The notes: generated by a model from the sequence alone, not told the origin. DNA of 44,084 nucleotides from Desulfuromusa sp. (GCA_021647765.1 JAKIUD010000024.1:1-44084); one strand, 5' to 3'; shown: positions 22,788-32,483, counted from the stretch's first letter. Numbers and translations are program-made.

Positions 22788-23960
22788 TCATTTGCGAGTA
22801 ATAAATTCTCTCAAGTCCGAATCCAATATATTTTCAAGTTCAACAAAATCATCCTCCGCAGTCTCTGTAAACAGAAAACCGAAGACAGGATACTGCTGAA
22901 AATCAATTTTCCTCAATTCCAGTGGTCGCTTAAATTTTGTCAGCAACTTGTCATAATCAAATGACTTGATTTCATCAATCGCCATACCCGTCGAATTATC
23001 CAAGACAACGACACTGAAAAGCTTCCCCTCTTTCCCCTGCAGCAGTTGGAGCCAATCTGGCTTTTGTTGGTTATAATAATACCGATAGGGATTAAATCCA
23101 TAGGCCAGGAAAGACAGATCCGCCGTAGTGCACCAGCCCCCAAAGCGCAGCGGATTGACCTCGATCGGCAATAAGGTACCATCGCTGTCTCTTCTCAGTT
23201 CGATATGAACCGGAAAGTTTTTTACCCCGGCTAACCGACCAATCTCCTCGGCAAATTTTGTAAATTCAACCAGATGCTTTTCGATTATCTCTTTAGATGA
23301 AACATAAACCCGGTCACTGACGTCGGCATCCGAAGAAAAAACATGCTTCAATATACCTAAAACCACCGCCTCGCCCACTGAATTGTAGTAGACATCAACG
23401 GCAAATTCTTCTCCATTAATACACTGTTCAATAATAAATGAATCAGAATTCATGACAGAATCGGGGTACAGCCCCTTAACTTGCTCAATTTCCACAGCTA
23501 TTGAAGACATTGCCTCGCCCCATTCTTCAGAACTGGAGACTTTATAAACTCCCATACTCATGAAACCAACGCTCGGTTTAATGATAAACGGTAGCGGCAA
23601 CCGGTCAAATTGAATATTTTTCAATTCATTTAAACCAACACCCCGGAAGTAAAAGTCAGGGAAAATCGATTTTGTCAGTTGCCGAAAGTTCAACTTGTCC
23701 TTAAATAATTCAATTTTCCCCGGAAGCTGGCTAAAAGAGAGATGCTCTGATATCCAATCGATGGCATTTTCAGAAGTTGCATAAATGGGGAGATTCTCTA
23801 TCTCCCGCACCATTTCAACCGCACTCGCCTCACTGATAAGATTGGTGCCGGGATAAAGATCGAGCTGTTGAGCTGCTTCCGTTTCCACAATCGGGATATT
23901 ATTTTCCACAACAGTTCTTTTAAAAAAATCTGAAACAAACGGCTTATCGACAAAAAACAT
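22788..23960 (-). CDS. ATP-grasp domain ligase of unknown substrate
   Basis: About 390 residues from the ATG at 23960, which is preceded by AAGGGAAG; a GTG at 23996 is possible but lacks a site. The ATP-grasp core shows LPLPFIIKPSVGFMSMGVYK (about 120-140), DSFIIEQCINGEEFAVDVYY, and the Mg-binding end HIELRRDSDGTLLPIEVNPL with RFGG. This arrangement is typical of carboxylate-amine ligases that make dipeptide-like or amino-acid conjugates. The substrate is unknown. The PLP enzyme downstream suggests both act on an amino acid or a small peptide. Confidence 0.75.
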   Translation of the reverse strand: MFFVDKPFVSDFFKRTVVENNIPIVETEAAQQLDLYPGTNLISEASAVEMVREIENLPIYATSENAIDWISEHLSFSQLPGKIELFKDKLNFRQLTKSIFPDFYFRGVGLNELKNIQFDRLPLPFIIKPSVGFMSMGVYKVSSSEEWGEAMSSIAVEIEQVKGLYPDSVMNSDSFIIEQCINGEEFAVDVYYNSVGEAVVLGILKHVFSSDADVSDRVYVSSKEIIEKHLVEFTKFAEEIGRLAGVKNFPVHIELRRDSDGTLLPIEVNPLRFGGWCTTADLSFLAYGFNPYRYYYNQQKPDWLQLLQGKEGKLFSVVVLDNSTGMAIDEIKSFDYDKLLTKFKRPLELRKIDFQQYPVFGFLFTETAEDDFVELENILDSDLREFITRK

Positions 23961-24024
23961 TCTTTCTTCCCTTTGGATTCCCGCCTTGACGGTCACTGAA
24001 CGTTAAAGAGTTTGCCAAGAGCCT

Positions 24025-25149
24025 CTAAAGACAGCTCACTTTTGCTGGTTTTAAAGTTAACATGAATTCAGCCCCGCCATTCAAAGAGTTAGCGACACTT
24101 ATCTTACCGCCATAACTTTGGATAATCCTGTATGTGATGGCCAAGCCAAGCCCCGTTCCATCCAACTTGGTTGTGAAAAATGGATTAAAGACCTTGTCCA
24201 ATATTTCTTCAGCGATTCCGGGACCACTGTCCCTGAAGGTTAGAACAATATCTTCACCCTGAGTCAATCTGGACTCTATCCACAAATCACCATCAGACTG
24301 AATAGCCTGCAATGCATTCAGTATCAGGTTTAGAAAGACCTGTTTGAACTGGGTGATATCTCCAACGGCCAAAGGGATGGAATCACTGACCCAGTGGATC
24401 TTAATTCTGTTATTGATTGTCTGTTGATGAGTGAGTTGGATAACTTCACGAAGAACCTCTTCTGGCCTGAATTCAGTCTGCGTATTTGTCGCTGGTCGGG
24501 AAAAATTGAGAAAGTCTTCAACCACCTGATTAAGCCGATCAACTTCGGTGATCAGAATTTTACTGAATTCTCTGTGCCGATGGTCTTCCGGCAGCGAATC
24601 ATACAATATTTCGGCCGTTCCACGAATTGCACCCAATGGGTTACGGATTTCATGTGCCAGCCCTGCAGATAATTCCCCCAGAGCAGTCAACCTGTCCGCC
24701 TGACGTAATTGATCCTCAATCTCAACAATCATATCCGCCTGCTCTTTTAATTTTGTATAACTTTCTGCAAGATGATCCATGTTCTTTTCAGCTCGAAATC
24801 GCTGAAAATTAATTTGCGAAGAGAGGAACCCGGTTAAAACACCGATGACGTTGTAGAGAACGATTTCCATGATCTGTTCTAAACGAACCGCCGGACGATG
24901 CTCCCATTGAAGCAAAATATGCGGGGTATAAATAGCTGAAATAGCAATACCAGCTAAAATTCCCCCACGCATTCCAAACCAGAATCCGGACAAGATAATC
25001 GGCAGATAATAAAGGCGTCGATAGATACCATGATAGTTGGAATGCTCTGTTCTCGTAAAATAATGCATGAACGTCACGGCTAAAACCAGCAGAATAATTA
25101 TGCTCAACCTGCCAATAATCTGCCGATGAATTTGTATTTTTTTTAACAT
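24025..25149 (-). CDS. Sensor histidine kinase, membrane-bound, orphan (paralogue of the kinase at 39386)
   Basis: A 374-residue kinase. About four membrane helices fill residues 12-110 with very short loops, so there is no large periplasmic sensor domain. A linker coiled coil (about 115-150) leads to HisKA with phospho-acceptor H166 (GELSAGLAHEIRNPLG), then HATPase motifs NLILNALQA (N box), DSGPGIAEE (G1) and GTGLGLAI (G2). The kinase at 39386 is nearly the same over VEIEDQLRQADRLTALGELS. No response-regulator gene adjoins it. It is divergent from the CusCBA-like operon, whose promoter carries the shared palindromes, so it probably signals through the regulator at 38038. Confidence 0.88.
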   Translation of the reverse strand: MLKKIQIHRQIIGRLSIIILLVLAVTFMHYFTRTEHSNYHGIYRRLYYLPIILSGFWFGMRGGILAGIAISAIYTPHILLQWEHRPAVRLEQIMEIVLYNVIGVLTGFLSSQINFQRFRAEKNMDHLAESYTKLKEQADMIVEIEDQLRQADRLTALGELSAGLAHEIRNPLGAIRGTAEILYDSLPEDHRHREFSKILITEVDRLNQVVEDFLNFSRPATNTQTEFRPEEVLREVIQLTHQQTINNRIKIHWVSDSIPLAVGDITQFKQVFLNLILNALQAIQSDGDLWIESRLTQGEDIVLTFRDSGPGIAEEILDKVFNPFFTTKLDGTGLGLAITYRIIQSYGGKISVANSLNGGAEFMLTLKPAKVSCL

Positions 25150-25289
25150 TCACTCTGCCTCAAAACGCACCCGATCCACCTGAAAGATACAGCAAATCAA
25201 TACATAACATCGTAGCAAGCTACAGAAAACTGAACCCCCCTCTTGATTGAACAACCTGACAACTATGACGAACCCCACAGGGGTTAATC

Positions 25290-25327
25290 TGTAGAATATT
25301 CTTTATACCAGCGTAGGATATTCTACA
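25290..25327 (+). promoter_or_regulatory. Tandem palindromic activator sites upstream of the efflux operon
   Basis: Two copies of the palindrome TGTAGAATATTCTACA, at 25290-25305 (TGTAGAATATTCTTTA, 14 of 16) and 25312-25327 (CGTAGGATATTCTACA, 14 of 16), are 22 bases apart, about two helical turns. The nearest end is 64 bases before the -24 element at 25392, the normal place for NtrC-type activators. The same array lies at 40538-40575. Confidence 0.75.
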
Positions 25328-25389
25328 CTTTCTGCCGTCAATTCCAAGCATAAGATTTCCAACTCTTTGTATTTATAGCATTATTTTCT

Positions 25390-25405
25390 TGGCATAGTTC
25401 CTGAT
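25390..25405 (+). promoter_or_regulatory. Sigma-54-like promoter of the efflux operon
   Basis: TTGGCATAGTTCCTGA has the -24 GG at 25392-25393 and, ten bases on, GA at 25404-25405 in place of the usual -12 GC. The second promoter of this type, at 40637, has the same GA. A small inverted repeat, CTAGGA (25423-25428) and TCCTAG (25434-25439), lies in the predicted leader. Confidence 0.65.
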
Positions 25406-25470
25406 TAGAGAATCAAGATGACTAGGAGCCTATCCTAGATAATCTCATTATATATCAGGAGCTCGACGGG

Positions 25471-26730
25471 ATGTATTTCTTATGTAAATTTTTAGCAACG
25501 TTGCTGCTGTTGTTGGCTAGCTTTAGTATCGCCACAGCTCAACCCGTTCAACTGGCAGAAATACTTAGAGAAGCAGAGGCTAAAAATCCTTCACTCAAGA
25601 TTGCACAGGAGCAGATCAAACTGACCTTCAGCCAGATCAAACAGGTGACATCCCTTCAAGATCCAATCGTCTCAGTCTCCTTATCAAATTATCCGGTCGA
25701 CAGCTTCAAAACAAATCAGACGCCAATGACCGGTAACGAAATCCGTCTGGCGCAGAGGTTTCCCTTTCCGGGAAAGCTGGATGTCAAAGGGAAAATAGCA
25801 GCAAAAAAAAGTCTCTGGTTTTCATCTGCTTATCAAGATGCTCGCCTCCAGATTCGTCGCCAGGTGAAGGATGCCTGGTACCGTTTGCTGTTCCAACGCC
25901 AGGCGATAAAATTGACCAACCGTAATTTGGAGATCTTTGATGATTTTATCAAGTTGACCGAATCCCGCTATGAAGTGGGTAAAGGGTTGCAACAGAACGT
26001 ACTCAAGGCTCACTTACAGCGCTCACAACAATTAGACAAGCTGCTCGTTCTGCAACAGCAAGAAGAAGCAACTTCGGCTGAATTAAATAGTCTGGTCGGT
26101 CGTGATACCGATCAGCCCCTGGAGATTGACAGCCAGTTGAAAAGTGTTAGTAAAAATTTCAATCTTCATGAATTACAAGAGCAGGCCACACAAAACCGAC
26201 CGATGTTCAAGGCTTATGCGGCATTAATCGGTCAATACAAAGCGCAGCGCAAATTAGCAAAACTCGATTATCGACCCGACTTCACCCTCTGGGCAGGCTA
26301 CCGCTGGCGGGACAATTCTCTGCCAGGAGATGGTAGCGACTTCGTCAGCGCCGGGGTCAGTTTCAACCTGCCAGTCCGCAAGCAACGACGTGTTGCTGCA
26401 GTCACCGAAGCAGATTCGGCCCTGCGACTGGCCTTTCAACAACGTAATAATTTTCACAATCAGATCAATCTGGAGATTCACCAATCATTGGCCAGCTTTG
26501 AACAAGCTGAAAAGCTGGTAGAACTTTATCAGGGCGGAATCATTCCCCAAGCTAATCAAACCTTTCAGGCCACGTTGAGTGCCTACCAGGTCGACAAAGT
26601 CGATTTTCTCGATCTACTTGATTCTTTGATGACACTTTACCGCTACGAAATCGATTCGATCAAGGCAATCCGCGACCAGCAACGCAGCATGGCAAGGCTT
26701 GAAGCGGCTGCCGGTCTTGAGATTGACTAA
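25471..26730 (+). CDS. cusC: Outer-membrane efflux protein (TolC/CusC-like)
   Basis: A 419-residue outer membrane factor. A signal peptide (about 1-23, ending ATA) is followed by two OEP repeats of coiled-coil helices (KNPSLKIAQEQIKLTFSQIK; SRYEVGKGLQQNVLKAHLQR) and short beta segments. NEIRLAQRFPFPGKL is typical of metal-efflux OMFs. Trimers form the outer-membrane exit duct of the tripartite pump. AGGAG lies nine bases before the ATG. It is the first gene of the operon, and its stop lies 32 bases before the adaptor start. Confidence 0.9.
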   Translation: MYFLCKFLATLLLLLASFSIATAQPVQLAEILREAEAKNPSLKIAQEQIKLTFSQIKQVTSLQDPIVSVSLSNYPVDSFKTNQTPMTGNEIRLAQRFPFPGKLDVKGKIAAKKSLWFSSAYQDARLQIRRQVKDAWYRLLFQRQAIKLTNRNLEIFDDFIKLTESRYEVGKGLQQNVLKAHLQRSQQLDKLLVLQQQEEATSAELNSLVGRDTDQPLEIDSQLKSVSKNFNLHELQEQATQNRPMFKAYAALIGQYKAQRKLAKLDYRPDFTLWAGYRWRDNSLPGDGSDFVSAGVSFNLPVRKQRRVAAVTEADSALRLAFQQRNNFHNQINLEIHQSLASFEQAEKLVELYQGGIIPQANQTFQATLSAYQVDKVDFLDLLDSLMTLYRYEIDSIKAIRDQQRSMARLEAAAGLEID

Positions 26731-26761
26731 TTATCAACCCGCACCAAAGGATAATGTCACA

Positions 26762-28246
26762 ATGCGAATACTGCTGAAATCGACATTGACTCTATTAGCA
26801 ATCCTGCTTTTGGCGGGAGGGATTTTTCTCAACATAGATCTGAATTCCTCGCAATCGCCGTTGCAAGATCCAAAAGATAGTCATACTGCTGAACAGTACA
26901 CCTGCGGTATGCATCCAATGATCATTGTCGATGAACCGGGAAGCTGCCCGATCTGTGGCATGGATCTGACGCCGATGAAAGCAGATACCATTGGCAGTTC
27001 GACTTCTGTAGAGCAGAAGATCAAGTATTGGCAGGCACCGATGGATCCAACCTATATCCGCGATGAACCAGGAAAATCACCGATGGGGATGGATCTGGTT
27101 CCTGTCTATGAAAATCAGGCAACTGGCGGAACAATAATTAGTATCGATCCAACGACAATTCAGAATATGGGTGTACGTACTGTGGCAGTGATTCGCAGTG
27201 ACCTTTCGCGTACGGTTCGCACTGTCGGTCTGGTGAGTTATGACGAGCCGAACCAATATGTGGTTAACGCCAAGATCGCCGGCTGGGTAGAAAAACTTTA
27301 TGTCGACGAGACGGGTCAGCAGGTCAAAAAAGGGCAGCGGTTGCTCGAGATTTATAGCCCGGATCTGGTGACCGCACAGCAGGAACTGCTGCTGGCTCGC
27401 AATAACTACAATTCTCTGAAGGACAGCAGCTTCCCGCAGATAGCAGAGAGTGCCAGGCGTTTGCTCGAATCATCTCGCAAACGATTACAGTTCTGGGATG
27501 TCAGTAAAAAGCAGATCTCCCGCCTGGAAAAATCCGGACAGGTGCGCAAGACCATAACCCTCTATGCTCCTTACTCTGGGATCGTCACGACAAAACTGGT
27601 CAATGAGGGGATGTATATCAAGCCTGGAATGGCTCTGCTCAACCTGGCGGATCTATCTACAGTCTGGGTGATAGCTGATATCTACGAGTACCAACTCCCC
27701 TGGGTGAAGGCCGGCCAGCGGGTTGAGGTTGAGCTCCCCTATATGCATGGTCACAAATTCAAAGCTCATATCGATTATCTGTATCCCTACGTAGAACCCA
27801 AAACCCGGACGGTTAAAGCACGGATCAAATTGGATAATGCTGATTACGAACTGCGACCCGATATGTACGTCAATGTTTATTTGCGCGGTGAGCAGATAAA
27901 AGATGCTCTGGTCATCCCACAGGAAGCAGTGCTGCGCTCGGGTGAAAAGCAGACAGTGTTTATCGCGCTCTCGGGCGGCCGTTTTGAACCACGCCTGGTG
28001 CAGACCGGGTTGCAGGGTGAAGATGGGAACATCGAGGTGCTGCAGGGATTATTCGAAGGAGAACAGGTGGTGATCAGCTCGCAGTTCATGCTTGATTCCG
28101 AGAGTAAACTGCGTGAAGCAATTCAAAAGATGCTTAACCCGATCCGTGCAGAATCTCCAGATAAAGGGTTTGCAAATAATCTTGAGGATTTGTTCAGCGA
28201 CGAAAAGAAAAAGCCCACAGAAGACCTTGATAGCCTGTTCAACTGA
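26762..28246 (+). CDS. cusB: RND efflux periplasmic adaptor, CusB-like, with two heavy-metal-binding domains
   Basis: About 494 residues from the ATG at 26762 (AAGGA upstream). An earlier in-frame ATG at 26699 lies inside cusC. One N-terminal membrane anchor (about 5-24). Two copies of the heavy-metal-binding domain follow: YTCGMHPMIIVDEPGSCPIC with GMDLTP (about 46-73), and YWQAPMDPTYIRDEPGKSPM with GMDLVP (about 89-117). The second lacks the Cys and uses Met, as in CusB relatives. Then come barrel-sandwich, hairpin and beta-barrel domains (VVNAKIAGWVEKLYVDETGQ; LYAPYSGIVTTKLVNEGMYI). It links CusA to CusC and hands over metal. Cu(I)/Ag(I) is the likely cargo. Confidence 0.92.
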   Translation: MRILLKSTLTLLAILLLAGGIFLNIDLNSSQSPLQDPKDSHTAEQYTCGMHPMIIVDEPGSCPICGMDLTPMKADTIGSSTSVEQKIKYWQAPMDPTYIRDEPGKSPMGMDLVPVYENQATGGTIISIDPTTIQNMGVRTVAVIRSDLSRTVRTVGLVSYDEPNQYVVNAKIAGWVEKLYVDETGQQVKKGQRLLEIYSPDLVTAQQELLLARNNYNSLKDSSFPQIAESARRLLESSRKRLQFWDVSKKQISRLEKSGQVRKTITLYAPYSGIVTTKLVNEGMYIKPGMALLNLADLSTVWVIADIYEYQLPWVKAGQRVEVELPYMHGHKFKAHIDYLYPYVEPKTRTVKARIKLDNADYELRPDMYVNVYLRGEQIKDALVIPQEAVLRSGEKQTVFIALSGGRFEPRLVQTGLQGEDGNIEVLQGLFEGEQVVISSQFMLDSESKLREAIQKMLNPIRAESPDKGFANNLEDLFSDEKKKPTEDLDSLFN

Positions 28247-28316
28247 AAAAGTGTTGAAATTTATCCCTCAAGGGCGATTGAACTGAACGCAATGCGACCT
28301 CTGACTGGACAAGAAT

Positions 28317-31300
28317 ATGCTGGAAAAACTAATCGAATGGTCGATTAAAAATAGATTCATGGTGATACTGCTGACCTTCTTTATGATCGTCGGTGGCCTC
28401 TATGCACTGAAAAATACCCCGCTCGATGCCATTCCCGATTTGTCTGATGTACAAGTGATTGTTTTTACCGATTATCCAGGGCAGGCTCCGCAGGTGGTCG
28501 AAGATCAGGTGACCTATCCACTAACCACCCAGATGCTGGCGGTACCAAAAGCCAAGACGGTTCGCGGTTATTCATTTTTTGGCATTTCTTTTGTCTATAT
28601 CATTTTTGAAGATGGTACTGATCTTTATTGGGCTCGCTCGCGGGTTCTGGAATACCTCAACTATGCGGCTGGTAGGCTGCCCAAAGGGGTGACTCCGAGT
28701 CTTGGCCCGGATGCCACCGGGGTCGGCTGGATTTACGAATATGTGCTGGAGAGTGACCGGCATAATCTGCAGCAGCTACGCTCGATTCAGGACTGGTTTC
28801 TCCGTTACGAGTTGACGGCGGTAGACGGGGTTTCCGAAGTCGCCTCAATTGGTGGTTATGTTAAGCAATATCAGGTTGAAATCGATCCAGAACGCCTGCT
28901 CGCCTATCATCTGACCATCCCCAAAATCCGCGTGGCGATTCAGCGCAGCAACAATGATGTTGGTGGGCGATTGGTTGAGATGGCTGAGACCGAATTTATG
29001 GTGCGCGGTCTGGGATATATCAAATCCACAACTGATCTGGAGCTGATCGTAGTTGGGACTGACAGCCGTGGGACACCGATCCTGTTGCGTGATCTGGCGC
29101 GAGTGACTATTGGCCCTGAACTGCGCCGGGGGGTTGCAGAACTGGATGGTCAGGGCGAGACCGTCGGCGGCGTGGTTATCATGCGTTACGGTGGTAATGC
29201 CCTCAAAACTATTGAGAACGTCAAAAAGAAATTGGAACAATTACAGACTGGATTACCCGAGGGGGTCAGGATTAAGACGGTATACGACCGTAGCGGCCTG
29301 ATAGAGCGAGCAGTCGACAATCTGAGCGAGAAGTTGATCGAAGAGAGCATCGTCGTTGCGCTAGTGACCGCTCTCTTTCTTTTCCATCTGCCAAGCTCTC
29401 TGGTTGCTATCCTGACTCTGCCAATAGCGATACTGATGGCCTTCATAGTCATGTACTTTCAGGGGATTAATGCCAACATCATGAGTCTGGGCGGGATTGC
29501 TATCGCCATTGGCGCGATGATCGACGCCACGATTATCATGATCGAAAATGCCCACAAACATTTGGAACGAGATCGTGGCAAGAAAGATCACTGGACAATT
29601 ATCACCAACTCCAGCAAGGAAGTCGGTCCCTCGCTGTTCTATGCCTTGCTGGTCATCACAGTCTCCTTCTTTCCAGTATTTACTCTGAGTGAACAGTCTG
29701 GTCGGATGTTCAAGCCATTAGCATATACCAAGACCTATGCCATGGCGGCAGGGGCACTGCTCTCAGTGACCCTTGTGCCAGTGTTGCTGGGTTGGTTTGT
29801 GCGCGGCAAGATTCCCCACGAGAATAAAAACCCGATCAACCGCTTTTTGTTCTGGGCCTACAATCCACTGATCAATTTCGTTATCAAGTGGCGGAAGATG
29901 GTGCTGTTGATCGCCGTACTGATTACCCTGTCGATCTATATTCCGATCAGTAAGATGGGTTCTGAGTTCATGCCGCCGCTTTATGAGGGTGATCTGCTCT
30001 ATATGCCGACCACTATGCCGGGGATCTCAATCACCAAAGCACGCGAGCTGTTACAACAGACTGACCGGATTATTGCCCAGTTTCCCGAAGTCGAGAGAGT
30101 TTTTGGCAAAGTCGGCCGCGCCGAAACAGCGACCGATCCGGCACCGCTGTCAATGTTGGAAACAACGATCATGCTCAAACCGGAATCGGAGTGGCGCACA
30201 GTGCCAAAGCTGCGCTTCTACTCTGCCTGGTCAGATAACTTTGAGTGGGTGAAAAAACCATTGCGGATGCTCTGGCCGGAAGAGGGAACTATCGATATTG
30301 AGGAGTTGAAGACCCAACTTAACGATTCGATCAGGTTCCCCGGGCTGACCAACGCCTGGACTATGCCGATTAAGACCCGCATCGATATGCTTTCAACTGG
30401 CATCAAAACTCCGGTTGGAATCAAGGTTATGGGCAATGATCTGGAAGTGTTGTCAAGAATTGGCCAGGAAATTGAGGCCGTGGTGCGGGAGATTCCCGGA
30501 ACATTAAGTGCTTTTTCCGAGCGGGTGGTCGGTGGCAACTATCTCGATTATGATATCGACCGCCGGGCTGTAGCTCGCTATGGGCTGACCGTGGGGGATG
30601 TGCAGGACACCATTCAGTCGGCAATCGGCGGGATGAATGTGACCCAGACTGTCGAGGGACTGGAGCGCTACCCAGTCAATATCCGTTACGCCCGTGACTA
30701 CCGCAACGATCTGCAGGCGCTCAACCAGGTGCTGATCCCGATCGCAGACGGCAAGCATATCCCTATTTCTCAGGTCGCTAAAATCCATATTCGCAAGGGT
30801 CCACCGGGGATCAAGAGCGAGAACGCCCGGCGCACGGCCTGGGTATTTGTCGACCTTAAGGGAGTCGATGTCGGAACCTATGTTGAACAGGCGCAAAAGA
30901 TTGTCAACAAACGGGTCTCGTTGCCACCGGGCTACAATCTGGTCTGGAGTGGTCAGTACGAATACATGCAAGCGGCGGCGGCCAAGCTGAAGGTCGTCAT
31001 TCCACTGACGTTGCTGATCATTTTCGTTATCATCTATATCAGCACCAAGTCGATGATCAAAACCGGAATTATCTTTGTCGCACTGCCGTTGTCACTGGTC
31101 GGCTGCTTCTGGTTCCTCTGGCTGCTCGAATATAATATGTCGGTGGCGGTCTGGGTCGGAATTATCGCTCTGGCAGGAATTTCTGCAGAAACCGGGGTGG
31201 TCATGCTGCTCTACCTTGATCTGGCTTACGTACTCTGGAAAAACAATAACCGGATGCTCAATCGTGGCGATCTGATCCAGGCGATCCACCACGGAGCGGT

Positions 31301-31544
31301 CAAGCGGATCCGGCCGAAGGTCATGACTATCTGCGTGATTATCGCTGGTCTGCTTCCGATCATGTGGAGTCACGGGGCAGGAGCCGATGTGATGAAACGC
31401 ATCGCAGCACCGATGGTCGGCGGAGTGATTACCTCGGGGGTGATGGAACTGCTGGTTTTCCCGGTGATCTATTTCATCTGGCGGAGCATCCATCTGGAAA
31501 AATCTATGATCCCGACCGATGATACTGAACTTATTGAGGACTAA
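28317..31544 (+). CDS. cusA: Heavy-metal RND efflux transporter, CusA-like
   Basis: A 1075-residue inner-membrane proton antiporter with 12 expected helices and two large periplasmic loops. The proton-relay motif in TM4 reads GAMIDATIIMIENAH (399-413), with D403 matching CusA D405; the CusA-type GAM(I/V)DA, rather than the CzcA form, points to Cu(I)/Ag(I). The start MLEKLIEWSIKNRFMVILLT and DLSDVQVIVFTDYPGQAPQV are standard. Met-rich patches (LLYMPTTMPG near 560) suit the monovalent-metal pathway. It lies 70 bases after cusB. Zn/Co/Cd specificity is less likely. Confidence 0.94.
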   Translation: MLEKLIEWSIKNRFMVILLTFFMIVGGLYALKNTPLDAIPDLSDVQVIVFTDYPGQAPQVVEDQVTYPLTTQMLAVPKAKTVRGYSFFGISFVYIIFEDGTDLYWARSRVLEYLNYAAGRLPKGVTPSLGPDATGVGWIYEYVLESDRHNLQQLRSIQDWFLRYELTAVDGVSEVASIGGYVKQYQVEIDPERLLAYHLTIPKIRVAIQRSNNDVGGRLVEMAETEFMVRGLGYIKSTTDLELIVVGTDSRGTPILLRDLARVTIGPELRRGVAELDGQGETVGGVVIMRYGGNALKTIENVKKKLEQLQTGLPEGVRIKTVYDRSGLIERAVDNLSEKLIEESIVVALVTALFLFHLPSSLVAILTLPIAILMAFIVMYFQGINANIMSLGGIAIAIGAMIDATIIMIENAHKHLERDRGKKDHWTIITNSSKEVGPSLFYALLVITVSFFPVFTLSEQSGRMFKPLAYTKTYAMAAGALLSVTLVPVLLGWFVRGKIPHENKNPINRFLFWAYNPLINFVIKWRKMVLLIAVLITLSIYIPISKMGSEFMPPLYEGDLLYMPTTMPGISITKARELLQQTDRIIAQFPEVERVFGKVGRAETATDPAPLSMLETTIMLKPESEWRTVPKLRFYSAWSDNFEWVKKPLRMLWPEEGTIDIEELKTQLNDSIRFPGLTNAWTMPIKTRIDMLSTGIKTPVGIKVMGNDLEVLSRIGQEIEAVVREIPGTLSAFSERVVGGNYLDYDIDRRAVARYGLTVGDVQDTIQSAIGGMNVTQTVEGLERYPVNIRYARDYRNDLQALNQVLIPIADGKHIPISQVAKIHIRKGPPGIKSENARRTAWVFVDLKGVDVGTYVEQAQKIVNKRVSLPPGYNLVWSGQYEYMQAAAAKLKVVIPLTLLIIFVIIYISTKSMIKTGIIFVALPLSLVGCFWFLWLLEYNMSVAVWVGIIALAGISAETGVVMLLYLDLAYVLWKNNNRMLNRGDLIQAIHHGAVKRIRPKVMTICVIIAGLLPIMWSHGAGADVMKRIAAPMVGGVITSGVMELLVFPVIYFIWRSIHLEKSMIPTDDTELIED

Positions 31545-31645
31545 AGCAACCCGAGAACTAAGGTTGGGAATTCTGAATAAACGACTGAGGAAGCAACCAT
31601 AGCAACAACACTGGATATCTATCCACAACAACAAAGGAGAATTAT

Positions 31646-32110
31646 ATGAAAAAGCAGACTTTTATACTGATACTGACGGCAACACTGCTGGTTCCAGCCA
31701 GCGCAATGGCAATGAAGAGCATGGATCTCAGCAAAATGAGCCAGGGGGAGGGAATGTCGATGGGAGGCGATGCCGTCATGCTGGAGGATACCGAGGTTGA
31801 TGGGGTCACAGCATCCGCACACCTCATGGATATCAGAATTAAAATGGCTGAGCATGGCATGTCGATGACACACCACTTTATGGTCGGCTTTATGAATAAA
31901 GCAAAGAAAATGGTGAGTAAAGGTCCGGTCGCCTTAAAAATCGAATCTCCTGACGGGAAAGTGAGTAATCCGATCAAACTCATGGGAATGAATGGTCAAT
32001 TCGGTGCAGATATTACCCTGAATCAGCAAGGGGTGTACCGTTTTAAAGTTGGAACCAAATTCCCTGATGGAAACACACGGACGTTTCATATGCAATATGA
32101 CAATAATTGA
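31646..32110 (+). CDS. Met/His-rich periplasmic protein of the efflux operon
   Basis: A 154-residue secreted protein with a signal peptide (about 1-22, ending AMA). The mature N-terminus is rich in Met (MKSMDLSKMSQGEGMSMGGD), and HGMSMTHHFMVGFMNK (about 72-87) combines Met and His, as in proteins that hold Cu(I) or Ag(I) in the periplasm. The C-terminal half (ESPDGKVSNPIKLMG, then GVYRFKVGTKFPDG) resembles small beta-sandwich domains. I do not recognise an exact family; it is not CusF. AAAGGAG precedes the ATG. Its place 101 bases after cusA suggests a metal chaperone or buffer for the pump. Confidence 0.75.
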   Translation: MKKQTFILILTATLLVPASAMAMKSMDLSKMSQGEGMSMGGDAVMLEDTEVDGVTASAHLMDIRIKMAEHGMSMTHHFMVGFMNKAKKMVSKGPVALKIESPDGKVSNPIKLMGMNGQFGADITLNQQGVYRFKVGTKFPDGNTRTFHMQYDNN

Positions 32111-32136
32111 TAAAACACCCCGTCAGCACAGTTAAA

Positions 32137-32174
32137 TAACGGAACAGCCCTGAGCAATCGGGTCTGTTCCGTTA
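32137..32174 (+). terminator. Strong hairpin ending the efflux operon
   Basis: A perfect 11-base inverted repeat, TAACGGAACAG (32137-32147) and CTGTTCCGTTA (32164-32174), with a 16-base loop, lies 27 bases past the stop. No clear T-run follows, so it may end or stabilise the transcript. Confidence 0.6.
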
Positions 32175-32483
32175 GCAGTATTCTCAACATGGAGGTTGCT
32201 GATATAAAGTACCCTGCCGCAAAGTCTTGACTCAGAACATAGTCAAGAGACTGCTGGTGATGTTGTCTTGATGAACCATCCGGATTGAGACCAGGCTTGT
32301 CGGGATTTTGCCACTTTTGTGTGAAGTTTACTTCGCAGACTGGCAATAACTATCTGTATTTAATAGACAATTTGTCGAAAAAGAAGAGAAAACTAATCAG
32401 GAAATATTTTTCTAAGCGATATCAGATTGTAGATTGCCATCGACCTCACCCCCTTTCATCAACATGAAAAGCCATCTGAATTC
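32175..32483. other. Intergenic stretch without a recognised gene
   Basis: The 430-base gap between the efflux operon and ssb holds the hairpin above, a further perfect 8-base inverted repeat (TCTTGACT 32225-32232, AGTCAAGA 32241-32248), and an 86-codon minus-strand frame (32086-32346) with no recognisable domain. I cannot support a gene here. Confidence 0.3.

Noticed and set aside
24025..25149. The orphan kinase as a sensor for the efflux operon only
   Set aside because: No separate regulator gene exists near it, and the promoter palindromes match those next to the other kinase-regulator pair, so a shared regulator is more economical.
32086..32346. An 86-codon minus-strand open frame between the efflux operon and ssb
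   Set aside because: No recognisable domain, no ribosome site, and it crosses a strong hairpin. I could not support a gene.
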